NCBI GenBank assembly: GCA_016858145.1
Contig: JAEHOE010000043.1
Span: forward strand, 434,001-498,000
DNA length: 64,000 nt
Reading direction: 5' to 3'
Origin: Edaphochlamys debaryana
Lineage: Eukaryota; Chlorophyta; Chlorophyceae; Chlamydomonadales
This document shows positions 1-13,400 of the stretch, piece by piece (positions within the stretch are counted from its first letter, which is position 1; every line of letters begins with the position of its first letter). The notes beneath the pieces are model-generated. The model searched no databases, had not been told where the DNA came from, and worked only from the letters and a program-made list of their open reading frames with translations. A program made the position numbers and the translations under genes.

Positions 1-3000
1 GCGTGTTGGGCAGGCCGGCGGGTGCCGTACCGCGATCCATCTCCACAGCGGTCATGATCTCGGGCATGCCGCCCTGACAGGGGGGAGGTGGTAAGAGGGG
101 GGAGGAGGCATAAGGGGAAGGAGTGAGAGGGTTGTCGGTGTTGAGCCCTATGGGAGAGGCCCGAAGGCCTTCCCTAGGGGACAGGCGGGGTCGGGCGGCG
201 AACGCGGCATGGAGGGACAGACGACCCCGGCCCAGCACAATGGGCAGAGCCCTGCCGCGCTATATAAATCCAACCTACCCTCCGCAACCAGCCCCGCTCC
301 TCCCATTCTCCCCACACATCCCCTCCCCCCCTCCCTCACACACCTTGTAGTGGCAGCTGGCGATGACCCGCGCCGCCTCGTCCAGCTCCGCCTCCAGCTG
401 CTCGTGCCGGGCCCGCTGCCGCGCCAGCTCCTCCGCCTCCAGCTGCTCAAAGGACTTGAAGGCGTCGGGCTGGGGGGGGGGGGAGGTGGAGGGTGTGTGT
501 GTGTATGGGAGTGGGGTAGGGCTGGGGGTGCGGCCCTGCAACCCACAGCTGCGCTCGGCAGCACGTGCCCCCGCTGCCTGCCGTGCATGCTTTAGTCATG
601 CATGCGCCGTACGCACGTACCTTGGCCGCCGCCAGGATGTCCTTGACGGACTTGCCGGTGAGGGGGGACGTGAGCAGGTCGTACGCCAGGAGCAGTACGT
701 ACAGCAGCAGGTAGCCTTTGGGGGTTGGGGGTAGAGGGGGCAGCGGAAGCGATGAGAGGTGAGGGAGTGAGAGCGGGGTGGCGGAGAGGAGGTGGGAGCA
801 AGCCTGCATTAGCCATGCTTGCAGCAGCAATGAGTCATCCACTTGGCGCCGCCCTGACTCACTGCAGATGCCGGCGATGATGCCGTACGCAATGGAGTAG
901 GTGAAGGGGATCACGGCAATGGTGACGAAGGCTGGGGGGAGGCACAAGACGGGGCAAGCAAGGACGTGAGGGGCGGTGCCTCTGGGCGTGTTGCCAACTC
1001 GCTCTCAGGACTACCGGTAGGGGACACACGCGTCCGATACACACACACACACACACGCCCTGCCCACCCCCCTCCGCCCCCTCACCCGGCAGCGCCTGCG
1101 TGGTGTCCTTCCAGTCGATGTCCAGCAGGTTCTCAATCATGAGCGCCCCCACCAGGATGAGCGCGGGGCCGGTGGCGTAGGGCGGGATGGAGGAGATGAT
1201 GGGCGTGAAGAACATGGCGATCTGGGTCGGGGGGCGGGGGGCGGGTGAGAGCGAGGGCGAGCGGGGAGAGGGAACGTTGTGAGGTCATGAGGCCGCGAGG
1301 TGCAAGGAGCTGAGCGACCAGCACGTGTGTCTGGGCAGGCACTCACGAAGAAGTAGAAGCCGATCATGATGGCGGTGAGGCCCGTGCGGCCGCCCTCGCG
1401 GATGCCCGTGGCGCTCTCAATGTAGGTGGTGAGGGGGGGGATGCCCAGCAGGGCACCCACCTGCGGCGGGGGGGACACGCAGCAGGGCGAGGAGGCAGAA
1501 CAATTGAGCGACGCGCCCTGGTGAATCAACCCACCCCAATGCTGGTGTCCACGCAGACCTGTCAGGGCCCCCCTCCCTCCCTCCCTGCTTGTGTCTGACC
1601 CCTGTCAGGGCCCCCCTACCCCACCCACCCAGATGGCCGTGGCGTCCACGCAGAAGGCCCAGGTCATGCGGGGGAAGGTCTTGGTGATGGGGTCGATAAA
1701 GCCTGGGGGAAGGGGGGTGCACAGGGACGGGTGGGGGGGGAATAAGACGGTCTGCACGAGTGCGTGTGTGTGTGTTTCTCGCGGATATAATCCGTCCAAG
1801 ACCGCCGTGCGGGCCGTCCAGTGCTGGGCTCGGTTGGGCAGCGCCCCACAGCCCCACATGCGTCAAAATTCGGTGTCGTACTACAGGCCGCACACGTGCC
1901 GGCACGTGTACGTGCCGTACGGTACGGTACGGCGTTTCTCACGGACCGGGCAGCTGCTTGTTGATGTAGTTGGCCATGGAGAAGAAGGTGCCGGTGCAGT
2001 CGAGCAGGTCCAGGTAGAGGAAGGTGAAGAGCGCGGCCCACAGCTGCGAGGTGCCGAATGCGTCCCACTCGAGCTCCAGGTCGGTGGCGGAGGTGTCGGG
2101 GACCTGGGGGGGGGGGGCATGGGGGGAGGGCAGGGAGCAATCAATACCACTGTGCCCCTGCGTCACCCGCACGCACTCCGCGCTGTACCCTGTGTGGCTG
2201 CACGCACATCCCAGCCAGCCGCTCCTGTCCGGCCTGCGCACCTGCGTGACTCTCTTGAACCCCCCTGCCTACCCCGCCCGCCCACGCACACACACACTTT
2301 ACCCCTCCCTCCCCCTCCCCCCCCGCCTGCACACCTGCACGACCTTCTTGAAATAGTCGAGCCGCTCCTGCCCCCCGGGGATCTGGGAGGTGTTGCCCAG
2401 GTACGAGGCCGAGTGGCCGGGGATCCAGGAGACGCTGCAGAGGGGGCACGGGAGCGGGCTGATGGGGAGGAGGGCCGGCCGCTGGGAGTGAATGAGTCCC
2501 GCCACCTGTCCCGCCGTTCAACTGCCGCTCCCCCCCCCCTGTCCCCCCCCTCACAAGGTCACGAACAGGATGGCGGTCATGATGGCGCCACGGAAGCCGC
2601 GGGCCATGAGCATCACCATCATCACGCCTGTGTGGGGAGGGGGGGGAAGAGGAGAGGGAGGGTGCGTGAAGCGAAGGCAAGGCTGGGACCTTAGATCCCT
2701 ACAGAGGCTCTTCACTCTCCTCCCTTGCCTCCCTGCCTAGCTCCCGTTCCCTCGCCTCCCCCCCTTGCCTGTCCCCTTTGCCCTCCCCCCTCCCCCATGA
2801 CCCACCCCCCATGATGCCCAGCCACAGCGAGCCGCTGCGCATCTTCATCTTGGTGATGCAGGCGTAGTTGGGGGAGGCGGGGCCCACGTTGGGGGGGTTG
2901 AGCTGGCCGTTGGCGCCGATGGAGCACACCTGGGGGGGGGGAGAGGGGAGGAAGCGGCGTGGGTGGGGTGGAAGAGGGGGGCGTGGAGGCGCGTGTGTGT

Positions 3001-5784
3001 GTGTGTTGGGTATCGAGGATGTGTGTGTGTGTGTGTGTGTGTGTGCTGATGTGGGCGTGTGGCTGGGCCGATCGGGGGCGGGGGCCGAGCCCGTACCTTG
3101 GATGTGTCCTGGATGATGTACATGGGCGCGCGGTCCTGCACCGGGCAGCCCGCCAGCGTGACCAGGGTGGCGGGCTCGAACGCCACCAGGCCGATACTGG
3201 GGGGGGGGCGTGAAGGGTGTGGTGTGGGGGAAGGGAACAGGGCCGGTGGGGCGGCGGACAGCCGGAGAAGCAGGACGGGCAACGCAAGCAGGGTAGGAAG
3301 CCAGGCCGTCTTTGGGTCCCCTGCCACTCGCGCACCACAGGTGCCCGCCCCCCCCCCTAGCCCCCCCCCTCCCCACCCGTTCTCGGTCTGCAGGCCGATG
3401 AAGGCCAGGAAGAGGCCGATGCCGCCAGAGGTGGCCAGCATGATGCACTTAGGAACCACCTGCGGTTGGTAGTTGGCGGTTGGCAAGTTGAGCAGTCGTA
3501 CGCATCTTGTCATGCCTTAGCCCCGCCCCTCCCGAATTCGCATGACCCGCACAATCACGCATCAGAGCACGCACGCACGCACGCACGCGCTCACCTGGTT
3601 GATGCGGCCCCGCAGGCCCGACACGGAGATGACCACGAAGATCCAGCCCTCGACGAAGGCCGCGGCCAGGGCCTGGGGGCGGGATGGGCGAGGAGTGGTG
3701 AAGAGAGGCGGGCTGGTCCCGCTGCAGTCCGGTCCTCCCCGGCCTACCTTCACAGCGCTGAGTGACCTCTTGCACTCCTTCTTTTCTGCCACCCGCTAGT
3801 GCGGCAGCATGTCGCCCAGCCTACGGCCTCCCCTCGGCTGCCCCGCCCCCCTGCCCCTGCAGCCCCTGGGCGGCTCCTGCACAGCACGCAGTCCAGTCCC
3901 TGGCCCTCCCTTGGCCCCGAGCCTACTTCGACAAACGGATTGCCTTCCCTCCCCCTCCTTTCCCTCCTCCCACCTGGCCGTACGTGAGCATGCCGCCGGA
4001 GCCGAAGAAGCCAACTACCGTGTAGGTGCTGGGGGGGAAGGGGGGGTGGAGGGGGGTGGAGGAGGGGGCTCAGGGCGATGTGGGTCGGGGGCTGCTGACG
4101 TGCAGGCGGCCACACGATGAGGCTCGCTGCCCTTGGCACCCCGTCTCATTGTCACCATCACGCATCACAGGCCCCTGCTCACGTACAAGGTCAAGGCGCC
4201 CATGCTCGGGCCTGTCCCTATCGGCGTGCAAGCTTGCACCCTCCTCCTTCACAAACGTGCCCGGCTCAGCAGCCTCCCGCCCCCGGCCCTCCTCTCAGGC
4301 CTCCCCTCCCGCCCCCCCGTGTGCACTCACAAGAATGCGTTGATGCCCATGCCCGGGGCCACACCGAAGGGCAGGTTCCCCATGACGCCCTGGAGGTGGG
4401 GGGGCAAGGGGGGATAGGCAAGGACCAAGGAGGGTTGGCCAAGACGGCGGGACGCAGTGGAGGCAAAGGCATAGGTGTTGGGAATGTCCAAGAAGGAAAA
4501 AAGAAAATCCCCCCCGCACGCTCACCGCCCCTCAGGCCTTCGCAACCACCCACCATGAGCGTGCAGGCCACGAAGCCCGCAACGGCGGTGGCCGTCACCA
4601 TGGAGTGCTTGGCCGTGGTCTGGGGGGGGAGGCGGGGGGAGGGGCGACGAGTCGGCATTGGGGCGGGGGGAGATGGGGGACTCAAGGGGCACGGCTCGAC
4701 GGGGCCTAGTAAAGAGCTTCGGGGACCAAAGCTTGGGCCTCTGCCCTGGCGTCAGGAAGCAGTGCCACGGCACGGCACCGCACGGAAGCGCTGCTCCCGC
4801 CGTGCTGGCGGCACTCACCACGCAGGCCATGTAGCCCGGGTCGAAGCCCTGGCCGGTGCCGAACATGCAGCCCGGCTCGCCTGCATTTGGCGTTCGGGAG
4901 GTGGGGATAGAGATGGATGGGTGAGCGCCCACTAGATGCCCGGGCGATCACGACCCGCTATTAGGCGGACATACCTGTGTTGTACTGACAGTCGTTGACG
5001 GTGCAGGGGCCGCCCGAGTCGGCCACGATCTGACCGTTCACCGCCAGGATGTAGGCCCTGGGTGGGGGGCGGAAGTCAGGAAAACCGCGACTCGCGACCG
5101 GAGGCGCGACCCCTCGGCAAGGCCTTCCAGCATGTCGCTGCTGCCAATTCCTATGCAGTAACTTCAATGGCCCCCAGGACCGCGACCAGCCAGCGGGCAG
5201 CCGCCGTCACACAATCCGTCATTACTCGCGGCGCACTGGCTCACGCACATCGTGAGGAACGTGACGGTCCCCGCGCGCATCTCTTGCGTCAGCTTGCTGT
5301 TCCTCTCCTTGAGGCAGAAGAAGCGCCCGACCTGCGGGGTGCGTCATGAGCATGCCGCAAGTCAACCTCTAAGGCGCACAAGCGGGGGGCTTTCGTGATT
5401 GGGTCCATTTGCCTGGGGACCCTGCGTTATACCCTGAGGCTCGGCGGCGGCTCCAGTGCCGCAGCTTTCTGCTTCCGTAAGCCCGCGACGGCCCCATTCC
5501 CGCCCCCTAACGCCGCCTGAGCGGCCCCCGTCCGCCTCCAGGCCTGTGACAGCATCTAGCACACGCGGAAACGCCAGCCCTCGAGGTTTTAAGCGGAGCC
5601 ACGTTGTCGCACGTGAAGCCCGGCCCAAACCCGGCCAGAAATCGCTGGCACTCACCGCGCTGTTCTCGACAGTCTGGTTCAGGCGGTCAAGCGGGCCACC
5701 AATGTATCTGTGCGTCCAGGTGGGAGCACGGTCGATCGCTCCCATCGCTGCTGCGCCTGCTGCCTGCTTTGGGTCGTCGCCCAT
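1..5784 (-). CDS. AzgA/AZG-type purine (adenine/guanine) permease, 3' end beyond window
   Basis: Integral membrane nucleobase transporter of the NCS2/AzgA family, which imports adenine, guanine or hypoxanthine by cation symport in other organisms. About 21 short exons run from Met at 5784 to the window edge (5784-5656, 5331-5249, ~5059-4976, then on to ~470-345 and ~76-1). Splicing exons 2 and 3 restores the family signature TVTFLTMAYILAVN followed by DSGG; later exons carry [59 protein letters not shown] and [19 protein letters not shown], all in family order. The last exons seen code an Arg/Glu-rich probable coiled-coil tail ([20 protein letters not shown]) outside the transport core. Met14 of the first exon is an alternative start. 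The stop codon lies outside the window. Family assignment is firm; substrate is inferred from the family. Confidence 0.93.
1039..1056. repeat. (AC)n microsatellite in a permease intron
   Basis: Nine uninterrupted AC dinucleotides inside an intron of the purine permease gene. Confidence 0.8.
3021..3045. repeat. (GT)n microsatellite in a permease intron
   Basis: About twelve GT dinucleotides in a permease intron. A shorter GT run lies just upstream (~2994-3006), and another of similar type lies at ~39372-39387 in a VPS53 intron. Confidence 0.8.
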
Positions 5785-7420
5785 GCTTGCCGGTTGGACC
5801 AGCGAGGCTTGATGCCTTTGAGCACTGGCACAAGTATGTGTATCAACGGCTGCGCGTGTGGCAGCGTTGCACGTCTGTGTCGAGGGGTAAGGCGGGGCGC
5901 CCAGAGGCTATTTCTAGGGTTCGACCTGATGGCACTGTACCGCACCAATCAGTGCCGACCGCCCGACGCGCGCCGCAAACGCCATCAATATGCCAGGTGA
6001 CGAACGCGCTCTCTCTCGCGACAGTCGCAAGCAAGCGTGCATGGAGCGTGCACTTAAGCGCTCGCGCATTCGCTTGCGCATACACGGCACGCCCGCCCGG
6101 GCTATCGCGCGACCAGGTGCAGAGCTTACGCCTCGTGAGGTCACAGAAGGCGCGGGCGGCTTAGCTTCTACGCTGCCCCGGACGGTCCTGCAGCGAAGTT
6201 AACCGTTCGCGCTCCCGTAATGGATTTGAGTCGCCACTCAGACGTAAAGCCAAAAGCCGTGCAGCAGTCGAAGGCAAAGACATATATCGTTTCACCAAGC
6301 GACGGCTAGGGCAGGGGTTAGGGTTGTGTGACTCGCATTGCGGCGAGCACTCGCGTCATCGCATTCGCAAGAAAGAGCGCCCAGGAGCGTACGTTCAGGC
6401 TTGGAGCTCCACTGGCTTATGTCAGGTGTGTCAGCCCGGCGTGTCAACCAGGGCGTGCGGAGCGCAAGTTGACCACCCGAATGCGCGACTCAGCGAAGAC
6501 ACGCTGCGCTGCAGTGCACGCGGCTATCTCGCACAGACAATGCGTGATATGAGTTCTAGGTTGCTGACAGTGCGGCAACCCCGGACTCTCCGCACGACTG
6601 TCCGCATGACTCTTCGCAAAGCCTGCCGAGCCGGCCGCCCACCCCCCTTCTGTTCAACCCCGACTCTCCGCATGAACAGTCCGTCCTTTCAGCCTGCCAC
6701 TCCTCCTTGCGTCAAAACGAGTGTTGACATCAAAGGATATTGTTAACGAAACTCGGTGGACCGCTGGCCCAGAAGGTAGGTACAGACGCATCGCTGCACG
6801 TACCCCATACTCATAAAGCAACTCCAATCTGATCAGCACGTTATTATGCCTCAGCCCTGAGGCTATGACCGTGAACTTGGAATACCCGCGGATTATTAGG
6901 TGAAAGGACACGGCGCCCCGCTGCCCGCTCCTCCCGTGCGGGTCCCACCCCGACTCACCGACCCCACCAGAACGCGGCTCCACGCCATGCTGTCCATTTC
7001 CCTTGAAGCCCCCGAGCCCCCCCGTTCCGGTCACGTTCTGGATCACGACAGCTGCATCGACCGCCCACGGCTACTACGACTTACTAGCAAGGTCTGATAA
7101 CGGCAAGGAACCCCTAAGCACAAACATCCACTCGGGCCACTCGCCACGTCACCATGGGGTATCCACCATACATACGCCTCAGCCAGACCCACACATCAAT
7201 GATTTGCTGTGGCCCTTCACCAGCCATCCGCCCAGCCGTGCTATTCAAGATGAACTTGTCATTGTAACAGCTATTCCGGTTGAGGGGTCGGGCACACAGG
7301 GGCGCGATGGCCGTAGCCTGCCGTAGCTGGGTCCGCCCAAGGCTCACCGACCCCTCAACGCCCGGTGAGCGAGGGCCCATGCGGGGCCCACGGCAGGAGG
7401 AGGGTCCGCCCGCTGGCTGC
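5785..7420. other. Intergenic: permease 5' flank and cyclase 3' flank
   Basis: No convincing gene is seen. The open frames here are short, lack family motifs and do not splice into anything recognisable. Base composition is visibly less GC-rich than the genes on either side. It must hold the permease promoter (at its low-coordinate end) and the 3' UTR of the cyclase (at its high-coordinate end). A direct repeat of CGACTCTCCGCA-type sequence occurs at about 6590-6610 and 6660-6675. Confidence 0.6.
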
Positions 7421-10400
7421 TCACAGGTACACCCCCATGACCCGCTGCAGCTGCTCGCCGTCGCCGTAGGGCGCGTCGCCGTCGCCCGCCCACTCGAACG
7501 TGCGCATGCCGCCCTTGCCCTTGACCTCGGTCATGCCCAGGTCCGTCCAGGCCTCCGAGGGCAGGCGCTGACGTGTCGCCTCCGACACGTGGATGCAGCC
7601 GGGGCGGCACGTGGACTCCATCCTGCGGGGATGGGGCACGAGTTGGGGGTCAGGGCAAGGCCGTTGGCCCAACTGGACAAGGGCTGGTGCCCCCCTCAAA
7701 GCTGTGGAGATTAGTAACTCCTCACACAAAGGTCTCCCCCAACTTGAGCCGGCGAGCACCGCACGCAAGGGCACACCTGGACGCCGTGTTGACCGTGTCA
7801 CCGAAGAGGCAGAAGCGGGGCATGGAGGCGCCCTGCATGACGTAAGCACGGCGGCGGCAGGCGGAGAGGCGCATGAGTAATGGACGAGTGAAACTTCTCA
7901 CGATGAGTCAGCCAAGATGAGTCAAGTGCGGTTTCAGCTGAGCCACCTATCTGTCGGTAGGGTGCATGCCATTCTGGGGAGGCTGACGAGCTATGCAGCC
8001 ATGGGGCTGGGTGTGCTTGCGGCGGCAGTTTAGGCCCAGCCGGGCTGCATGCCGCCCGCTGACGCTCGCTCGCTCCCGCCCTCGCCCGCTCACCACTACG
8101 CCGCTGGTGACGGGCCCCGAGTGCAGCCCGATGCGCAGCTGCACGGGCTCGCCCGTGTGGGGCATGCGCACGCCGCGGGAGGCGCGGAGCATGGCCTGGG
8201 GGGGGAGCGGAGGGCCACGGAGGGGAGGGTGAGCGGAGGAGGGGAGCGGGGGAGATGGGTGTCTAACTCCAAGCAATGTCACCCTCGGCACGCGCGGCGC
8301 CCTCAGCTCGCACTCAGTCAGCCGTGTTCCCCAGCCATCATCACATGCCGGCCTGGCGCACGGCAGCCTCGCCCGCCTCTATGCTCGAAACCCCCCTCCC
8401 GCCCCGCTCCCCCGGCCCCCTCCCCCGCACCTTGGCGAACTCCATGGCCCGCACCGCGTGCAGCGCGTCCTCGCTGCCGCTGATGACGGACTTGTAGCCG
8501 TCGTCGTCGTACGCCACCAGCCCCCCCGCCACCATGTAGCAGTCTGGGGGCAGGGGCAGGGGGGGGAGAGGGAGGGGAGAGGGAGGGGACCAGCGTGAAA
8601 GCTCCTCGACTTGCGCTCACTGGCCCCCATCCCCACCGCCCACAGCCCCCCTGGAACCTGGACCCCACCCGGTGAGCCCCTCCGCCTCTCTGCCCACGCA
8701 CCGCCGATGGTCTCGACCTTGTAGACCTTGTAGATGTCGATCATGGCGTCGAAGCGCGAGTAGAGCTGGTTGAGGAAGGCCATGACGGTGAGGGGCGTGG
8801 CGGCGTGGCACATGGAGGTGAAGCCCACGATGTCTGGGGGCCGGGGGGCGGGAGCGAGTTGGGGAACGAGTGCGTGCGTGGGCGGTGGCGATGCTGCACG
8901 CAAAGCACGCACCGCACGCACCCGCGAACAGGATGGTCACGCCCGGGTGCCACGTGGCCAGGTCGGCAAAGGCCTCGGCGCTGCCGCCGGGGCGGAAGGC
9001 CGCCAGCAGGCTGCCACTGTCGCCGCCGTCGCCGCCGTCGCCGTCGCCGCCGCTGACCCCGCGGCCTCCCGCGCCGTCGGCCGTTGCGTCGCCGCCCTCT
9101 GCCCCCAGCGCCGCCGCCGCCGCCCTCAGCTGGTGCAGGGTGAGGTGTTCGATGACGTGGCGGGGGAAGATGGCCTCCAGCACCTGGCAGGGGGGGGGCG
9201 ATGGATGGCAGGGGCATGTGGGCGCACGGGGCGCACGTTACGGTCGTGCCATCCTCCACGTTGCCCCTCCATCCTCCCTTCTCAACACCGTGGACTGGAT
9301 GTCTGGATCGCTCGGCGATCGAGAGCGGGCCCACGGCCCTTGCGTCCTGCTAGAGTTGAGCACCCCCTCGCCCCCCCCCCACCACCACCACCCCACCACC
9401 GCCCAACCTTGTGCTCCTGCTCCAGCAGCCGCGTCAGCCGCGCCTGCGCCTCCACCTGCTCCGTCACGTCGATCTGGGTCACCGTCAGCGTCAGCACCTG
9501 CACGTGCACATGGCGCATGCATGCGGGGTGGGGTGGGGTGCAGGTGAGGCGGGACCAGGCGCATGCAGGAAACGCGGTTGACTGTGCAGGGTTGCACAGG
9601 GAAGGGAAGGCACCTCGAGCCCGCTCGCTCAAGCTCACCTGTGGGTGGGACACGGAGGACCAGCCCTCCCGCTCCACGCCGGCGCCGTCGGTGCCGGTGG
9701 CACTCCGTACGACATGGATCTGCGGCGGATCACGGCCCGGGCAAGGATCAAAGCCCACGGACCAGGGGCACTCGCATGGGCCACGGGGTACGTGCCTCTC
9801 CTCACGCGTACGGTGTTTGCACCCAAGCCTCCCCACGCCGAGCCCATGGCCAAAGCCAGAGTACCGTACAGTGGAGCCCCCGCCACCCGCTCGCCTCCTC
9901 ACCTTGTGCCACCGGCGCCGGAGAGCCGGCGGCGGCGGGGTTTGCAGCGGCGCCCCGGGAGGCGATGCCGGCGGCTGCGGCTCCAGCTGGGTACTGTCAG
10001 CCGTGTTGCCAGGGGTGGGGCCGCGGCCGCGGGCCGACGCGCCGCCTCCACCCCCCTCCCCCAGGCCCAGAAAGCTCGACCGCCCATGGCACAGCCCCTG
10101 CCCCTCGCCCCGCCCGCCCCCTTCGCTGAGGCCCGGCACAGGCCCCGTGCCGGCCGTGGAGAGAAGCGCCGACTCCAGTATGGAGTTTGGATCGAGCATA
10201 GAACCTGGATCCAACACAGATCCTGGATCTGGGCGGTCCGCGGCATTGGGGCTCGCGCCGCTGGGGGCGCTGGGGGTAGGGGGGTCCCCGCCGCAGTCCC
10301 ACCGGACCGTGACGGCGCTCGCGGCCCGTGTGCTGATGACGCGCGGCGTGACCTGGCCACCGTGCTGCGAAGAGCGCGTGCTGCCGTGCTGTGGCAGCGT

Positions 10401-13400
10401 GTGCTGCGCCTGCTGCGTTTGGATCTGACTAAGGCTGCTGACGAGCAGCCGTAGACGGTCGCTCGTGTTTACCAGGCGCCGGCGGGAGGTGCTGGGTCGG
10501 GCAGAGCGCGGCGGCGGCGGGAGCGCTGTTGTGACTGGAGAGGCCCGGTACGGCACCGGGCCGGTTGCCCCGGAGGCGCTGCAGGACGGGCTGTACGACA
10601 TGTGGAGGTACGAGCCTGTAGACGTGTGAGGCCGTACGTAGATCGCCGCAGAGGATGAGCAGGCAGCGCCACCGCCGGCGGGGGATGCGTCGTCCACATT
10701 GCTGTTGGGGGGTGGCGGTACGGCAAGGTCCATGCAGCTGCCGTACAACTGCTTACTGTGTGCGGCTCCGTACGGAAGCTGGGATGCGGTCTCACTCCGG
10801 TCCTGCGGCGCCCCGCGAAGGGGGCTGAGCAGCCCTCCTGAACCCGCCGGGGTCGGCTGGGCAGCCGCGCTGGTCGACACGTCAGGCACCAGGCTCCGCA
10901 CGTGCTGGTGGCCGAATCCATTTGTCATACTTGCGATGCTCGTCCGCAGGCCGTAGGGGTCAGCATCTGGATCCGGCTCGTGGCTGGCGTGTGTACGACT
11001 GGCGCCGTCGTGGTGAGACGAGCCCGTCAGAGCCAGACCAGACATAAGGATGTCCTCGTCCGCCTCCTCCTCCTCGACCCTAGCGCCCGCCCTCGACGTC
11101 ATGGGATGCCGGCACGCGGCGGTGGCACCAGCTGTGGCCACGTCCATTGAAGGCCGTCGTGCCTGCGAGCCACATTGTGTGCCGCCCCCGGAGCTCGCCG
11201 CCGCCGCCAATGGCACCGCCGCCGCCAAGGGCCCGGCGGGAGCTGGCGGCAGGTGCGCAGATGCGCAGCGCTGCGGCCCGGTGGCTGCCGCAATGACCTC
11301 ACTCAGGCGGTTGCGGGGCAGGCCCCTCAGGCGGCCGCCGCCGCTGTTGCTGCCCAGAAGGCCGCCGCTGGGTGACCCGGCGGCGCCGCTGCTGCAGGCA
11401 CCGCCGCCGATCAGCACCACGCCCGACGGCGGCGCTGGGCCCCCGGTCTCTTGCGCCGCCGCCAGCGCTGACGGTACAATGACCGATGCCAAGGCTGAGG
11501 CTGAGGCTGGGCCTGAGGTGGCGTCGGGGGTCGCCGTTGTCCGGCCGTTGGCGAACGGCGAGCCGACGGCGGCGGGGGCCGGCGGGTGGAGGGTCTGGGA
11601 GTGGCGGACGTGGCCGTGGCTCGAGAGCGACGGAAGGGGCCCGAACAGCAGGTGCGCGGACAGCTCGGCCGGGGAGCCGGAGATGACTGTAGATCCGAAT
11701 CCAGCCGCGCCGCCAGATCCGGACCCGCCGCCTGCCAGCGCTGCCGCCGCAGCCGCCACCGGTCCCGCTGGCTCAAGACCTCCGCTGGCAGCTGGCAGCG
11801 ACGGCGGTGGGGCCCGACGGGTATCCCCGGAGCCGTGGGGCCCGGCAACGGCGGCGGCGGCAACGGCAGCGAAGGCGGTGGCGGTGAGTCCGGTGACGTC
11901 GACGGCGGCGTCGGTGGCGTCGGGGTCTGGCAGGGGCAGGTTTGCCGACCGCTGCTCGTCGTCCAGAATGGTCCCCAGCGCCGGAGCCCGTGCGCAGCCG
12001 CCGGATCGCTGGCCGCCATACGGGCCCCAGCAGGCCCACATGGGACCACCCGGACCCAGGGACGGCTGCGGCGATGCCGGCAGCGGCAGCGACGCGGCCG
12101 TTGACAGCACCGACGGCGCCGACGCTCCGGATGCGGTGCACGCGGCGGAGGTGGCGGCTGAGGTCAGGGCATCCCACGTGCCACCGCTGTTGCTGCTCCG
12201 TTCACCGGCGCCGTCGGCGGCTCCGCCAGCGGCGGTCCCGCCACCGACGCTGGCAGCGCAGCGGACTGGCGCGTCTCGCGGTCGGCGGTCGGTAACGGAC
12301 AGGGAGCGGGCGGGGGAGCGGGAGCGCGCCAGCCCAGGCCCCGTGGCCCCATTCAGGTGAGGCGGCACCGGAAGGCTCATGCACGGCTCACCGCTGGCTT
12401 GGGCGGCTGCCGGCGCCTGGCTGGTCCACCGCAGCGACCGAGCCACAGGCGGCAGCGGCGGCAGCGGCAGCGGCGGTGCGGGCAGCTCCAGCGGTAGCAT
12501 GGGCAGGTCCGGCCCCTGTGGCGGCGGCGGCGGCGGCGAGGAGCTTATGGGCGGCGGAGAGGCACCCGATGGCGGCGGGCCGCTGGCGGTGCGGCCAAGG
12601 TCGAGCGAGCGGGAGCCCTGACGCGCGCCTCCGCCCCGACACGGCGACGGAGCTGGCGGCGTGGGGCCGCGGCTGTCCCCCCAAGACCCCGCCAACCCCG
12701 AGCGCCCGAGACCGGAGCCGCTGCCGCCAGGCCCCGATATCGCCGCCACTGCCACCGCCGCCGCCGCTGCCCCCGCCGCCGTGTCGCTGACGGCGTCCTG
12801 CCGGGCCGCGCCGCCAGGACCCGCAGCGACGCCGAGGGGCGTGCAGGGGGCCGTGTCCCACACGGTCTGCCCCCGCGCCGCCGCTGCCACCGCCGCCGCC
12901 GCCAGGCCGCCGTCAGTGCGGGGCATGGCGGCGGCGCCGGAGCCTGGGCGGCTGCTGGGCGGTAGGGAGGTCTGGCTGTTGCTCCGCCGCAGCGCCGCCA
13001 CCCGGCGCTGTGTGGACGCGGCCAGGGCGTTCGACATGAGCTTCTGGAGGGACTCGCTGGCGCCGCCGCGGCAGCTGCCGGGGGTCGGCGGCGGTGGCGG
13101 CGGCGGTGGCGGCAGCGACGGCGGCGGAGGGGCCACGGACTTTGGCAACGCTGGCGGCGGCACCCCGGCGGAGGCGGTCCACGGCATCGGCGGCGGCAGC
13201 ATCCCCGACGGCTGCGGCATGCTCCGCCGCGCAAAGGCACCATCACTGCCACCACCGTCGGTGGAGTCACGGCCCGAGCCGCCGCTACTCACAAATCCGT
13301 ACGCCAGGAGCTGCAGCGGCGGCGGCCGCGGCGGCAAGTCCGCGGCGCCCAGCGCCGCCGGCAGCGCCGCCGCCGCCTCCTCCTCCGTCGGCGGCTCGGG

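Noticed and set aside
6308..6322. TTAGGG-like telomeric repeat
   Set aside because: Only one to two imperfect units (GGGGTTAGGGTTG), and algal telomeres of this group use TTTTAGGG arrays.
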